From contig JASGHE010000003.1 in assembly GCA_047602475.1 (NCBI GenBank), positions 930,001 to 994,000 on the forward strand: a stretch of 64,000 bases of DNA. The letters run 5' to 3'. The notes beneath the pieces were generated by a model. The model saw nothing but the letters and a program-made list of their open reading frames with translations, did no database searches and was not told the DNA's origin. Shown one piece after another: positions 38,446-46,507 of this stretch; position 1 is the first letter of the stretch, and each line of letters starts with the position of its first letter. The translations under genes were made by a program, and so were the position numbers. This DNA comes from JAEUIE01 sp047602475 (lineage in GTDB: Bacteria > Planctomycetota > Planctomycetia > Gemmatales > HRBIN36).

Positions 38446-39678
38446 ATGCCCTCGCCCCCAACACATCAGCGACTCGACATGATCGATGCCCTCCGGGGCT
38501 TCGCTGCGCTGTGGGTTTTTCTCTACCACATCTGGAACGTGCTTCACCCCTGGGGTAACAGCCAGGTCGCCCCGGTCGTCTGGGATAGCAGTAAGCCCTG
38601 GACGTATTGGCTCAGCTTCTTCATCTTCCAGTATGGTTACTTCGGCGTCACCATCTTCTTCGTCGTCAGCGGCTTCTGCATTCATCTGCCTCAGGCCCGC
38701 CGGTTTGCCGCCACCGGTAGCGATGGTCTGAAGCTCGAACCATTCTTCCAGCGCCGTTTCTGGCGGCTCTACCCTGCCTACTTTGCCGGCTTGTTCGTCG
38801 CCTCGCTCAGCCTCGGCATCCTGCGGTTCATGGAATACCGTGCCCGAGGCTGGCCGCTACCTTTGCCCGAGGGTTTCTATGAACAGGCCTTTGGCGTGTA
38901 TGACATCGCCTACAACGCTCTCTTCCTGCTCCCCTTCTTTAAGTCTGCTGCCGATCTGAACAGTGTTCTCTGGACGCTCGTCTTTGAGGTGCAGTTCTAT
39001 CTGCTCTATCCGTTGCTGCTCTGGTTCATCCGGCGGATGGGGTTGTTGCCAGTGGGATTGATCCTGCTGCTCTGCGAGGCCCTGATGGCTCCCTCGCCCA
39101 AGAACGAAGCGAACATGTTTGACCATCGTCCCTGGGAATACCTGTTCCTGGGGAAATACTTCGAATGGTTCCTCGGAGTCGTCGCAGCGGAACTGCTCGT
39201 CAATCATCACAGACTGATGCCACGGCTGGGGCTGATCAGCGTGTTCCTTCTTGGTGTCCTCTTCAGCATCGGCTCGGTCTTCGTTCCCGTCCTCTGGCCC
39301 TACCGTGATATCGCGGTAGCTGTCTCGACCTGCCTGTTCCTGCTCTGGGTGATCCCCAGAACAACGAACCAGACGAGCCCGCCGAGGCCGATCCTTCGGA
39401 CCTTCATCTGGCTCGGCCTGTTCTCCTACAGCCTCTACCTGCTGCACATTCCGCTGCTGCGCATCATCAACGCCGGCAACACCCTGCTCGCTGAGTGGCT
39501 GGGCCATCCCAGTTGGGAACGCTGGATGATTCTCGACAGCATCCCCATCGTCATCATTGTCTCATGGGGTTTCTACTGGCTCTTCGAGCGCCCGTTTCTC
39601 AAAAGCACGTCTCCCCTCTCCCCTGGAGGGAGAGGGGCCGGGGGTGAGGGGGAGCAACGACAAGCTCCCGTCACCTAA
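38446..39678 (+). CDS. Acyltransferase family 3 membrane protein
   Basis: A 410-residue integral membrane O-acyltransferase. The family start MIDALRGFAALWVFLYHIWN holds the catalytic RGFA and histidine, and about ten hydrophobic helices follow (YFGVTIFFVVSGFCIHLP is characteristic). Such enzymes transfer acetyl or other acyl groups to cell-surface polysaccharides or lipids. The last 24 residues (SPLSPGGRGAGGEGEQ) are translated from a family E hairpin, so the native end was probably near residue 388. ATG 38446 was chosen over an upstream GTG. Confidence 0.87.
   Translation: MPSPPTHQRLDMIDALRGFAALWVFLYHIWNVLHPWGNSQVAPVVWDSSKPWTYWLSFFIFQYGYFGVTIFFVVSGFCIHLPQARRFAATGSDGLKLEPFFQRRFWRLYPAYFAGLFVASLSLGILRFMEYRARGWPLPLPEGFYEQAFGVYDIAYNALFLLPFFKSAADLNSVLWTLVFEVQFYLLYPLLLWFIRRMGLLPVGLILLLCEALMAPSPKNEANMFDHRPWEYLFLGKYFEWFLGVVAAELLVNHHRLMPRLGLISVFLLGVLFSIGSVFVPVLWPYRDIAVAVSTCLFLLWVIPRTTNQTSPPRPILRTFIWLGLFSYSLYLLHIPLLRIINAGNTLLAEWLGHPSWERWMILDSIPIVIIVSWGFYWLFERPFLKSTSPLSPGGRGAGGEGEQRQAPVT
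39608..39652. repeat. Family E hairpin at a gene's 3' end
   Basis: CCCCTCTCCCCTGGAGGGAG then AGGGGCCGGGGGTGAGGGGG, within the last codons of the acyltransferase. Confidence 0.8.
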
Positions 39679-39710
39679 CTGTTGCGATTTCCGAGGCCGC
39701 GATGCCGTGG

Positions 39711-39801
39711 CAGGGGGCAACGGTACTCCGTTGCCCCCTGCGGAACGTGCAATACTTTAGCGAGTATGCAGGGGGCAGTTGAGTACAACTGACCCCTGCC
39801 A
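39711..39801. repeat. Dispersed repeat, family F
   Basis: Matches 16374-16468 almost base for base (CAACGGTACTCCGTTGCCCC ... GAGTACAACTGACCCCTGCC). It fills the gap between the convergent acyltransferase and rhodanese genes. Confidence 0.8.
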
Positions 39802-39807
39802 CACTTT

Positions 39808-40563
39808 TCATCGTTCCACCGGTGCCTTCGCCTGCTCCCAGGCGACAAACCCGCCCGCCAGATTCGTTGCCTCGTAGCCATGCTTCTCCAATAGAGAACA
39901 CACACGTGCCGATCGGGTGCCGGTACGGCAGCTCACCAGAATGTGTCGATCCTTGGGAAGTTCCGCAAGCCTGGAGAGCTGACGGGTGTGCGAGATATTC
40001 ACCGCTCCGCCGAGGTGCCCTTCGACAAACTCGGCCCGACGTCGAGAATCGAGAATGAACAGCTTGCTCTGCTCGATCATCGACTGAGCGCCCCGTACAT
40101 CGACTTCCGCCGTAATGGTGAGCTTCTTCCCGTAGTGTTTCAACTCGTCAGCAGGAAACCAGCCCTGGATGTTGTCGAGCCCCACTCGGATCAAGCCCCG
40201 TACCGCCTCATCCAGATGTAGCGGATCAACAATCAGATAGATACTCTCGTGTTCATCAATGATCGATCCGGCATCGGTGCTGAACGAAACCAACAGAGGA
40301 AGCGACAACGCCCCTGGCACGTGCCCGGCCTTAAACTGGTTCCAGGGCCGAGCATCGACGACGGCGCAGGTATGTCCATCAATCGCTTGCAACTCCGTCA
40401 CGCTCATCTGCCTGGGTTTGGGCACACCAGACAGCACCTTCGGCCCCATCTTGTTATCCCGCTTCATCCGGGCGAAGTAGAGCGGTGGCTCAGGCTGACC
40501 TTCCAGAATGTAATTCACGAAGCCGTCTTCGCTTTCGGAAGCACGAATGGAAGCGTTGAACAT
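39808..40563 (-). CDS. Rhodanese-domain half of a persulfide dioxygenase fusion
   Basis: A 251-residue segment with two rhodanese domains: an inactive first one (CAVVDARPWNQFKAGHVPGAL, no cysteine loop) and a second with the active-site loop SCRTGTRSA. The fold transfers sulfane sulfur. In sequence and position it continues the MBL-fold gene immediately upstream, in the same frame; only one TAG codon at 40570-40572 separates them. In CstB/PDO-rhodanese fusion proteins these parts are one polypeptide. The start at 40563 is therefore possibly not a true start. The opening MFNASIRASESEDGFVNYIL matches the linker region of the fusion. Confidence 0.8.
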   Translation of the reverse strand: MFNASIRASESEDGFVNYILEGQPEPPLYFARMKRDNKMGPKVLSGVPKPRQMSVTELQAIDGHTCAVVDARPWNQFKAGHVPGALSLPLLVSFSTDAGSIIDEHESIYLIVDPLHLDEAVRGLIRVGLDNIQGWFPADELKHYGKKLTITAEVDVRGAQSMIEQSKLFILDSRRRAEFVEGHLGGAVNISHTRQLSRLAELPKDRHILVSCRTGTRSARVCSLLEKHGYEATNLAGGFVAWEQAKAPVER

Positions 40564-40569
40564 CTTCTC

Positions 40570-41232
40570 CTAACCGACGGTGCTCTGCGGTACCGCACCC
40601 AATGCTTTACCACAGGCGCTGCCCGCCCCGTGGGCCGGCCAGACCTGCAGGTAATCGGGCCAGTCCATGAACTTCCGCACCGTCTGATAGAGTTGATGCG
40701 CTGAAGAATCAGCTTTGCCGACGACACCTGCGGCTGACTCGAGAAGGTCAGGCCGCCCCAGATCGCCGACGAAGACGAAGTCCCCGGTCGCCACGCCCAG
40801 TGGTTTGTCCGCTCCGCCGCCACGATCAGTCACCATGTAACTGAGATGTTCCGGTGTATGTCCTGGAGTATGAACAGCCTTGAATTCGATATTGCCGACC
40901 TTGAACGTGTCGCCATCCTTGAGCAGCTGATAAGCGTAACTCCCGCCGCCGGTTTTCAAGTTGAGCCATTGATACTTCCAGTCGGCATCGCCTTCATCGG
41001 AGACGTAGACCTTCGCGCCTTTCTCGGCCAGCTCCCTTGCCCCGGAAAGAAAGTCGGCATGAATGTGCGTCTCGGCGACGGCAACAATCCGTAACCCATT
41101 GGCTGCCGCAAGCGTCTCATACCGATCGACATCACGCTGAGGATCGATGACAATCGCGTCACCAGTTTTTTGACAGCCAATGAGGTAGGCAGCTTCAGCC
41201 AGCTTGTCGTCGTAGACCATGCGGAGAAACAT
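40570..41232 (-). CDS. MBL-fold persulfide dioxygenase (ETHE1/CstB-like), amber-terminated
   Basis: A 220-residue metallo-beta-lactamase-fold protein. The metal motif THIHADFLSGAREL, the later histidine HTPGHTPEHLSY, and WPAHGAGSACGKALGA match iron-dependent persulfide dioxygenases that oxidise glutathione persulfide or similar to sulfite. The gene ends with TAG at the place where relatives read STVGYEK, so the stop replaces a tyrosine codon and the frame continues into the rhodanese region. As written it makes a dioxygenase without its rhodanese half. It is the third gene of an operon with the ArsR and YgaP-like genes upstream. Confidence 0.85.
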   Translation of the reverse strand: MFLRMVYDDKLAEAAYLIGCQKTGDAIVIDPQRDVDRYETLAAANGLRIVAVAETHIHADFLSGARELAEKGAKVYVSDEGDADWKYQWLNLKTGGGSYAYQLLKDGDTFKVGNIEFKAVHTPGHTPEHLSYMVTDRGGGADKPLGVATGDFVFVGDLGRPDLLESAAGVVGKADSSAHQLYQTVRKFMDWPDYLQVWPAHGAGSACGKALGAVPQSTVG

Positions 41233-41330
41233 GATCAGTACTCCAGGATGTGGTATCGTTGTTGAAAGCTATCAAAGGTTGTCTTATTCCGAACCAAGGT
41301 TTCTGGCGCATGCGGGAGCTTCTTTCATTT

Positions 41331-41381
41331 CTCCCCTCTCCCCCGGAGGAAGAGAGGTTGGGGGGTGGGGAGGGGGAGCAA
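41331..41381. repeat. Dispersed hairpin, family E
   Basis: Slightly degenerate copy (CTCCCCCGGAGGAAGAGAGG) between the dioxygenase and YgaP-like genes. Confidence 0.7.
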
Positions 41382-41395
41382 CCCACTTGCACCCG

Positions 41396-41956
41396 TCACA
41401 CCGAAGCCAGCTTCGTGGCACAAGCGGGGGCATCCTTCACCTGATTCCAAGGCATTCGCGCCAGGATCATCCCCATACCACACGTATCAGTGATGCCGGC
41501 AAAGAGCAATCCCGCACCGATGAACGCCGACAGCCCTAGAAAGTAGGGGTGTACCCACCACGCCAGGGCGCAGCCGATCAGGACCAGGGAACCTGCCACC
41601 ATGCGTACCTGCCGTTCGAGAGAGACTGCTTTCTTTCCGCGAACCACCTCCAGGCCCGCATCAATGCAGGCCCGGGTGCCACCTTCCACCAGAACAACAG
41701 GGATCCCAGCCGCGGCCAGTGTCTGGCAGGCCTGCGTGGCTCGCGTTCCTGATTGGCAGACCACATAGATCGGATCAGCGGAACTGAACTTGCCTTTCAA
41801 CCGCTCGCTCGTGCAGCGATCGAGCGGGATGTTCTCCGCCTGAATCAGATGCACTTCGCGGAATTCGACCGGTGTTCGCACATCAATGATCTTGGTGGCT
41901 GGCTTTTGCTGGAGTCGCTGCCTCAGGTCTAAAGGGGAGATGGATGGGAATGACAT
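41396..41956 (-). CDS. ygaP: YgaP-like membrane-anchored rhodanese
   Basis: A 186-residue protein with an N-terminal rhodanese domain (active-site cysteine in VCQSGTRATQ) and a C-terminal pair of hydrophobic helices (MVAGSLVLIGCALAWWV and AFIGAGLLFAGITDTCGM) ending LARMPWNQ. Both the helices and this ending are close to E. coli YgaP. YgaP moves sulfane sulfur at the inner membrane, and in E. coli it is also paired with an ArsR-type regulator. It lies 17 bases after the ArsR gene on the same strand, so the two are surely co-transcribed. Confidence 0.88.
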   Translation of the reverse strand: MSFPSISPLDLRQRLQQKPATKIIDVRTPVEFREVHLIQAENIPLDRCTSERLKGKFSSADPIYVVCQSGTRATQACQTLAAAGIPVVLVEGGTRACIDAGLEVVRGKKAVSLERQVRMVAGSLVLIGCALAWWVHPYFLGLSAFIGAGLLFAGITDTCGMGMILARMPWNQVKDAPACATKLASV

Positions 41957-41973
41957 GGGTATCCTCCTGAAAG

Positions 41974-42294
41974 TTACCGGGCTTTCTGCGTAAACCGATG
42001 AGCGATACAGGCCATCAGTTCATGCAGGCAAGGCTCAGCAATGGAATAGTAAACATGGCGGCTGTCACGTTGCAGGGTGAGTATGCCACAACGCTGCATC
42101 AATCGCAGATGCCCCGAAGTCATGGCGGGGGGAAGCTCACAGGCCTCGGCCAGTTCGCCCACGGTGTATCGGTGTGCCAGCAGGCACTGCACCAGGTCCA
42201 GCCGCTGAGGATGGGCGAGGATGCGCAGGCAATCCGCCGCCTGGGCTAGCTGGTCACTGGTCATCTTGCTTTGGGGGGCTTTTGATGTCTTCAT
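41974..42294 (-). CDS. ArsR-family (persulfide-sensing type) repressor
   Basis: A 106-residue winged-helix regulator: HPQRLDLVQCLL in helix 2, then the DNA-reading helix (LPPAMTSGHLRLMQRCGIL) and the wing (RDSRHVYYSI). Cys37 and Cys96 lie in helices 2 and 5, the places where BigR/SqrR-type sensors form a tetrasulfide bridge with reactive sulfur; Cys52, Cys69 and Cys89 are additional. It heads the sulfur operon, so it probably controls it in response to persulfide. The correspondence of cysteines is an inference from positions, not an alignment. Confidence 0.85.
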   Translation of the reverse strand: MKTSKAPQSKMTSDQLAQAADCLRILAHPQRLDLVQCLLAHRYTVGELAEACELPPAMTSGHLRLMQRCGILTLQRDSRHVYYSIAEPCLHELMACIAHRFTQKAR

Positions 42295-42314
42295 TACTAC
42301 CTCGTACTATCAAT

Positions 42315-42334
42315 ATATCGTAATAACACGATAT
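42315..42334. promoter_or_regulatory. ArsR operator
   Basis: Perfect inverted repeat ATATCGT-N6-ACGATAT (42315-42334), 20 bases before the ArsR start codon, in an AT-rich promoter region. It is a likely binding site for the repressor. Confidence 0.7.
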
Positions 42335-42417
42335 GACAAGCGAGCAAAAGTTGAAATAGATGATTCGAATGGCAGGACGAGGCTCCTGCTTGCTGCTGAT
42401 GTAAACAGAGAGCTATA

Positions 42418-43068
42418 CTACGTAGCCAACGGGAATGTTGTCGATGAGCACGTCACCATCAACAACTCTTCCGGCGTCGTCACCTGGTGCGTCGGCTCCT
42501 CGCCGGCCAGCGTCTTGAAATCATTGATACCCCACGAGACGGCGGCGACATCGATGCCTGCCTTGCGAGCTGCTACTACATCCCGTACTTCATCACCGAC
42601 GTAGAGCACTTCCTTCTTGCTGAGCTTGCGCTGCTTGATGACCCGCTTGATGCCACGGGCCTTGCCGAGCAGTTTGAAGCAGCCAGCGGTGAACTCGAAT
42701 AACTCAGATATGCCGTTCGCAAGCAGGAACGCCTGGATATTCTCCGGCGAGTTCGACGACAGGATGGCATGCCGCACGCCCGCTTCCCGGCTCTGCTTCA
42801 GCACCCGGATGATGCCGGGATACAGTTTCACCTTGTCGATCTCGCTCCGCATCGCCAGTTGAAAAGCCCGGGTGACCTTCGGCAACTTCAGGAACCCGAT
42901 CTTGTGTTCCTTCATGAACTTCCGCACCGTCATCTTGCGGACACTGTACGGATCGGTAATCGGCTTGAAGCGGTATTGCACAGCCAAACGGTTGACGATG
43001 CCCAGCCCGACAGCCATCGAGTCGGCCAGCGTCCCATCAAAATCCCAGAGTACAAAACGGTAGGGCAT
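42418..43068 (-). CDS. HAD-superfamily phosphatase
   Basis: A 216-residue haloacid dehalogenase-like hydrolase with the nucleophile in VLWDFDGTLADS, the second motif serine in AILSSNSP, and the metal-binding motif YVGDEVRDVVAARKAG. It has an alpha-helical cap between motifs 1 and 2 (subfamily IA). Phosphoglycolate phosphatase-like activity on a small phosphorylated metabolite is plausible. I used ATG 43068, since earlier in-frame sequence has no domain homology. Divergent to the next HAD gene, with a shared promoter region between 43069 and 43187. Confidence 0.85.
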   Translation of the reverse strand: MPYRFVLWDFDGTLADSMAVGLGIVNRLAVQYRFKPITDPYSVRKMTVRKFMKEHKIGFLKLPKVTRAFQLAMRSEIDKVKLYPGIIRVLKQSREAGVRHAILSSNSPENIQAFLLANGISELFEFTAGCFKLLGKARGIKRVIKQRKLSKKEVLYVGDEVRDVVAARKAGIDVAAVSWGINDFKTLAGEEPTHQVTTPEELLMVTCSSTTFPLAT

Positions 43069-43187
43069 GCAATCACGGAGGAGGGTGGTCGAACTTCTAT
43101 CTACTAGCTCCTGGCTACTAACGTGTGGGTACTCCCACACGTTGATTATCGTATTGTAATCTGCGAGCGAAAGAAGTCCGTGAACTT

Positions 43188-43894
43188 TTGACGAGAACCC
43201 TGGAATTGTCTACCCCCTGCGTCATCCTTTTCGATATTGACGGCACCCTGCTGGCTTCCGGCGGAGCGGGCAAAGTTGCCCTCGAAGAAGCCCTGCTGGC
43301 CGAATTCGGCCTCGACGGCATCAAGCATCACGTTCCCTACGCCGGTCGAACCGATGTCGCCATCGGGCGTGATCTGCTGAAAGCCCATGGCATCGATCCC
43401 ACCGAAGCTCGCCTCAAGCAGTTGCAGGAATCGTACCTCCAGCGATTGCCCGAGGCGCTCAACCGCCTTAAAGGGAAGATACTGCCCGGTGTGGTGAAAC
43501 TGCTCGATGCCCTGCGCGCCACCATGAACCCGTCCTGATCGGCTTGCTCACGGGCAACATCCGCCGGGGGGCGAGCGTGAAGCTCGGCCACTTCGGCATC
43601 GATCACTACTTCCGCTTCGGTGGCTTCGGCGATGGCTTGCTCGAACGCAATGAAGTCGCCCGTGCCGCCTGGTCCGAAGCGCAGTTGCATCATCACCCCA
43701 AAGAACTGGCCATCGAACGCACCTGGGTGATCGGCGACACCCCCCTCGACATCTCCTGTGCCCGCCACATCGGCGCGAAAGTTGTAGCCGTCACCACCGG
43801 CCATCATTCGAAGGAAGAGTTGGCAACTCACAAGCCCGACCTGCTGCTTTCCACTCTCGAAGGCGACGACCTTTTCGCGAAGCTGTTGGCCTAA
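43188..43894 (+). CDS. HAD-superfamily phosphatase, frameshifted
   Basis: A HAD hydrolase of about 236 residues. The first frame has motif 1 (ILFDIDGTLLASGGAG) and ends at a stop around 43538; the next frame, one base over, continues at once with IGLLTGNIRRGASVKLGHFG, the third motif GDTPLDISCARHIGAK and the end at 43894. The change around 43525-43535 fits one missing C in ACCCGTCC. Start is uncertain: TTG 43188 or TTG 43203, with no ATG. It is a different member of the family from the neighbour at 42418, and its substrate is unknown. Confidence 0.75.
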
Positions 43895-43898
43895 CATT

Positions 43899-43940
43899 CT
43901 CCCCTCTCCCTTCTGGGGAGAGGGGCCGGGGGTGAGGGGT
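43899..43940. repeat. Dispersed hairpin, family E
   Basis: CCCCTCTCCCTTCTGGGGAG then AGGGGCCGGGGGTGAGGGG, five bases after the HAD stop codon. Confidence 0.75.
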
Positions 43941-44062
43941 TCTAAATCGAGTCCACCCCTGTTGTCATCGAATACTGTAGATCTCAATCGCAGGCGCACA
44001 AACACCTCGATGAGAAAACCATCGAGGTGCAGTGAAGTGTCTCTAAGCCCTGAACGGATGGG

Positions 44063-44776
44063 CTAGTTATTGGGAACACTATTTGGCACGTAGTTCCCAC
44101 CCACCTGTTGCAGCGGATTGGCCGGGTTCGGCATCACCGGTGCGCGAGGTGTCTGCTGGAAACCCGGCGGCATGGTGACCTGGCTTGGAATGAGTGGTGC
44201 AGGCGGCGTAGACGTTTGTGGCTGAGGCAGTTGCTGCGTATTCACCGCCGGGGCTATGCTGTTGCTGCGTACCTGCATCATATCATGGCGGCGAATGAGA
44301 ATGCGATCAGCTATGGCGGCGTTGCCCGATTCGCTGGAGATCATGCTGTAGACGCCCATCTTCCCGGTGCTGGTTTCCAGAAGATACAGCACCGATTGGC
44401 CACGGACCACGATGCCGGTCGACATCATGAAGTGAACATTGGCTCGGGGAGCGATCTCGAACTCTTTCACGAGATCCACCTCTCCGAACTGGATCATCTT
44501 GCCCGTCTGGCGGTTGATGGTGCTGGCCAGCAGCTTGCCCGACTTGTAATCGAGTACCCACACGCCATCGAGATCAGCGTTCAGGAACTGGTTGTTGGTG
44601 CCGGCGGTCGGGTTGCCCACGAACGACTGGTTCACCGGCCCGGTCGCCATGATGAAATCTTCGTAGCGATCCACGCTGCTGGCGAAGACCGGTTGCTTGC
44701 TGTTGAAGAACCAACCGATGGCCAGGCCGCAAATCATCGCTGCGGAAACGGTCATCCAGGTACGACGAATCTTCAT
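44063..44776 (-). CDS. Membrane-anchored protein of unknown function
   Basis: A 237-residue protein with one N-terminal signal-anchor helix (RTWMTVSAAMICGLAIGWFF), a beta-rich middle with repeated short strands (GVWVLDYKSGKLLASTINRQ, VLYLLETSTGKMGVYSM) that suggest a propeller-like or partial beta domain, and a proline/glutamine/asparagine-rich tail. The middle resembles lines of a repeating [DN]-x-x-x-G-K-[LM] pattern. I do not recognise the family. It is a single gene on the minus strand. Periplasmic location is inferred from the anchor. Confidence 0.65.
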   Translation of the reverse strand: MKIRRTWMTVSAAMICGLAIGWFFNSKQPVFASSVDRYEDFIMATGPVNQSFVGNPTAGTNNQFLNADLDGVWVLDYKSGKLLASTINRQTGKMIQFGEVDLVKEFEIAPRANVHFMMSTGIVVRGQSVLYLLETSTGKMGVYSMISSESGNAAIADRILIRRHDMMQVRSNSIAPAVNTQQLPQPQTSTPPAPLIPSQVTMPPGFQQTPRAPVMPNPANPLQQVGGNYVPNSVPNN

Positions 44777-44849
44777 GACACACCCTCCGACTCAAAAGAG
44801 ACGGCGAAGCTATAGCAGATTCAGAAAAGCATGCTAGACGAGTTTTAGA

Positions 44850-44954
44850 GTTGCCCTCACGCTCCGCGTGAGGGAGCGGAGACTAGTCGTTACACCTAAC
44901 CTCGGAAAAGCGGGCAAACCTCCGCACCATCACGCGGAGCGTGATGGCAACTCT
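44850..44954. repeat. Dispersed inverted repeat, family C
   Basis: Full unit (GTTGCCCTCACGCTCCGCG ... CGTGATGGCAACTCT) between divergent genes. Confidence 0.8.
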
Positions 44955-44998
44955 AACCCATCTTGACACAACTTCTCCCTTCAGCTATCCACCCCACC

Positions 44999-45658
44999 AT
45001 GCAACTTCTCTCGCCCGATGTCCTGGCTGATGTCCTCGAACTTCCCGTTGCCGCACTATGGGTAATGGTCGGTCTCGGCGCAGCCCTGGCCCTCACCGGC
45101 TGGCGTTGGCATCGTTTCTGGCTCACGATCAGTGTGAGCCTGGTCAGCGGCGTCGTCGGTCTGCGTCAAGCAACAGCTTGGGGCATCGAACAGCCGGTAC
45201 TGGCAGGCGTTCTTCTCGCCGCTGCCGCAGGTTGCTTGGCTCTATCATTAGCACGAGTCGGGTTGTTCCTCGCCTACGGTCTGGTGACCTGGTACGCCAT
45301 GAAACGGCTGGCTCCGCCCTATGCGATTCCTGCCATCTGCATTTGTCTGGGCGGACTGTTCAGTGTGCTCTTCTATCGCTTTTGTCTGGTGCTGCTGACT
45401 TCACTCGTCGGTTCGCTCCTCCTCGCTTATGGCGGCATGGCCTATGCCCAACTACAGAACTGGTTCCCGATGGTGACGTGGTTGAAAGAACAACCCCTTG
45501 CCGCCCACGGTGCCTTTGCCGTGTTATGTGGCTTCACGGTCGTTGTGCAACTCTACCTCTGGCGAAGAGCCCGGCGAAAGAAACTGCCCGAGTATACCGC
45601 CGAAGAACTGGAAGCCGAACGTCGTTTAGGATTTGCGGTGAAGAATAGAGCAGCCTAG
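44999..45658 (+). CDS. Polytopic membrane protein, TMEM198/DUF4203-like
   Basis: A 219-residue protein with about seven hydrophobic helices and a short basic tail (RRARRKKLPEYTAEELEAE). The arrangement of glycine-rich helices (VMVGLGAALALTGWRW, GGLFSVLFYRF, VGSLLLAYGGM) resembles the DUF4203/TMEM198 type of membrane protein, but this is a tentative recognition. No enzymatic motif is visible. The ATG at 44999 was chosen because it lies just before the first helix; an upstream start would add a leader made mostly of spacer sequence. Confidence 0.6.
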   Translation: MQLLSPDVLADVLELPVAALWVMVGLGAALALTGWRWHRFWLTISVSLVSGVVGLRQATAWGIEQPVLAGVLLAAAAGCLALSLARVGLFLAYGLVTWYAMKRLAPPYAIPAICICLGGLFSVLFYRFCLVLLTSLVGSLLLAYGGMAYAQLQNWFPMVTWLKEQPLAAHGAFAVLCGFTVVVQLYLWRRARRKKLPEYTAEELEAERRLGFAVKNRAA

Positions 45659-45660
45659 AG

Positions 45661-45764
45661 TTGCCCTCACGCTCCGCGTGAGGGAGCGGCGACAAGTCGT
45701 ATCACCACTTCTTGAGAATGCAGCAACCCTCCGCCCCATCACGCGGAGCGTGATGGCAACTCTA
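45661..45764. repeat. Dispersed inverted repeat, family C
   Basis: Second family C unit within one kilobase. Its last bases supply the stop codon of the cupin gene on the minus strand (45762-45764). Confidence 0.8.
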
Positions 45765-46127
45765 ATGCCGATCAATCCCCGTCGTCGCACTCGGCGGGCT
45801 GAACAGATCCAGCACCAGCGTCTCCTCCATCGCCACCACCGAATGGGGCACGTTCGAGGGCAGATGCAACACCTCGCCGCCTCGTACATCGTGCTGAATG
45901 TTCTTCCCCTCACACATAGTAGTAAATCGCAGCCACCCCGAGAGTATCACGCTGAACTGCTCATTCTCATGATGATGCAGCGGCACCTCACACCCCTTGT
46001 GCAACGTAATCTCCGAGATCATCATCTTCTCGCCCATGATCCGCTTGCGGGTGAGCAGGGGCATGGGCGTATCTATCTTCAATTCACTCCAGCGATAAGC
46101 GATGGCTTGATTCATGATGATGACCAT
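45762..46127 (-). CDS. Single-domain cupin protein
   Basis: A 121-residue cupin. Motif 1 is present as HHHENEQFSVILSGWLRF (two or three histidines and a glutamate) and motif 2 as LHLPSNVPHSVVAMEE, so a metal site is intact. Such small cupins can be isomerases, oxygenases or sensors for small metabolites; the substrate is not evident. The start could be ATG 46127 or 46115. It ends inside a family C repeat. Confidence 0.8.
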   Translation of the reverse strand: MVIIMNQAIAYRWSELKIDTPMPLLTRKRIMGEKMMISEITLHKGCEVPLHHHENEQFSVILSGWLRFTTMCEGKNIQHDVRGGEVLHLPSNVPHSVVAMEETLVLDLFSPPSATTGIDRH

Positions 46128-46164
46128 TGAATGGGAAAGAAATGTTCCTGATAGTTTACGAATT

Positions 46165-46380
46165 GAAGCCCCTGAAAAGGGGCGACCGGGCGGTAGCTGG
46201 CAGCGTTTAGCTGCCAGTATGTTAACATCGAATAGCCAGAGCCCCGAAAGGGGCAATTGGGACAGAACCCACATCCCAATCACCCCCTAACGGGGCTCTT
46301 CCCTTCGCCTCCTCCTTCAACTGGCAGCTGCGCAGCCAGCTACCTCCAAGTCGCCCCTTATGAGGGGCTGCAATCATGCA
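46165..46380. repeat. GGGG/CCCC inverted-repeat spacer, family H
   Basis: Short repeats of the type AGCCCCGAAAGGGGC and GGCAGC/GCTGCC palindromes in both orientations. Related clusters at 50518-50716 and 53000-53206. Together with the operator region up to 46507 it fills a 380-base gap without a gene. Confidence 0.7.
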
Positions 46381-46397
46381 CTCGCTACAATGCATAC

Positions 46398-46480
46398 AAT
46401 CGATAGATAATGCCTATGTTTGAACAATAACGATAGATTATGATTGAAATCATTCAGTATCTATCATAACATAGCGATGT
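46398..46480. promoter_or_regulatory. AT-rich DeoR operator/promoter region of the BMC locus
   Basis: Two direct repeats CGATAGATAATG (46401-46412) and CGATAGATTATG (46431-46442), 30 bases apart, plus an inverted TATCTATCATAAC copy (46458-46470) and a TGATT-GA-AATCA palindrome (46441-46452). They lie just before the DeoR gene in the only strongly AT-rich stretch nearby and are the likely binding sites for that regulator. Confidence 0.6.
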
Positions 46481-46507
46481 TGGGTAGTTTATTCACTGGT
46501 TTATCTC

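Noticed and set aside
40570..40572. Pyrrolysine or other recoded TAG
   Set aside because: One TAG at a tyrosine position gives no support for recoding, and no pyl genes are seen.
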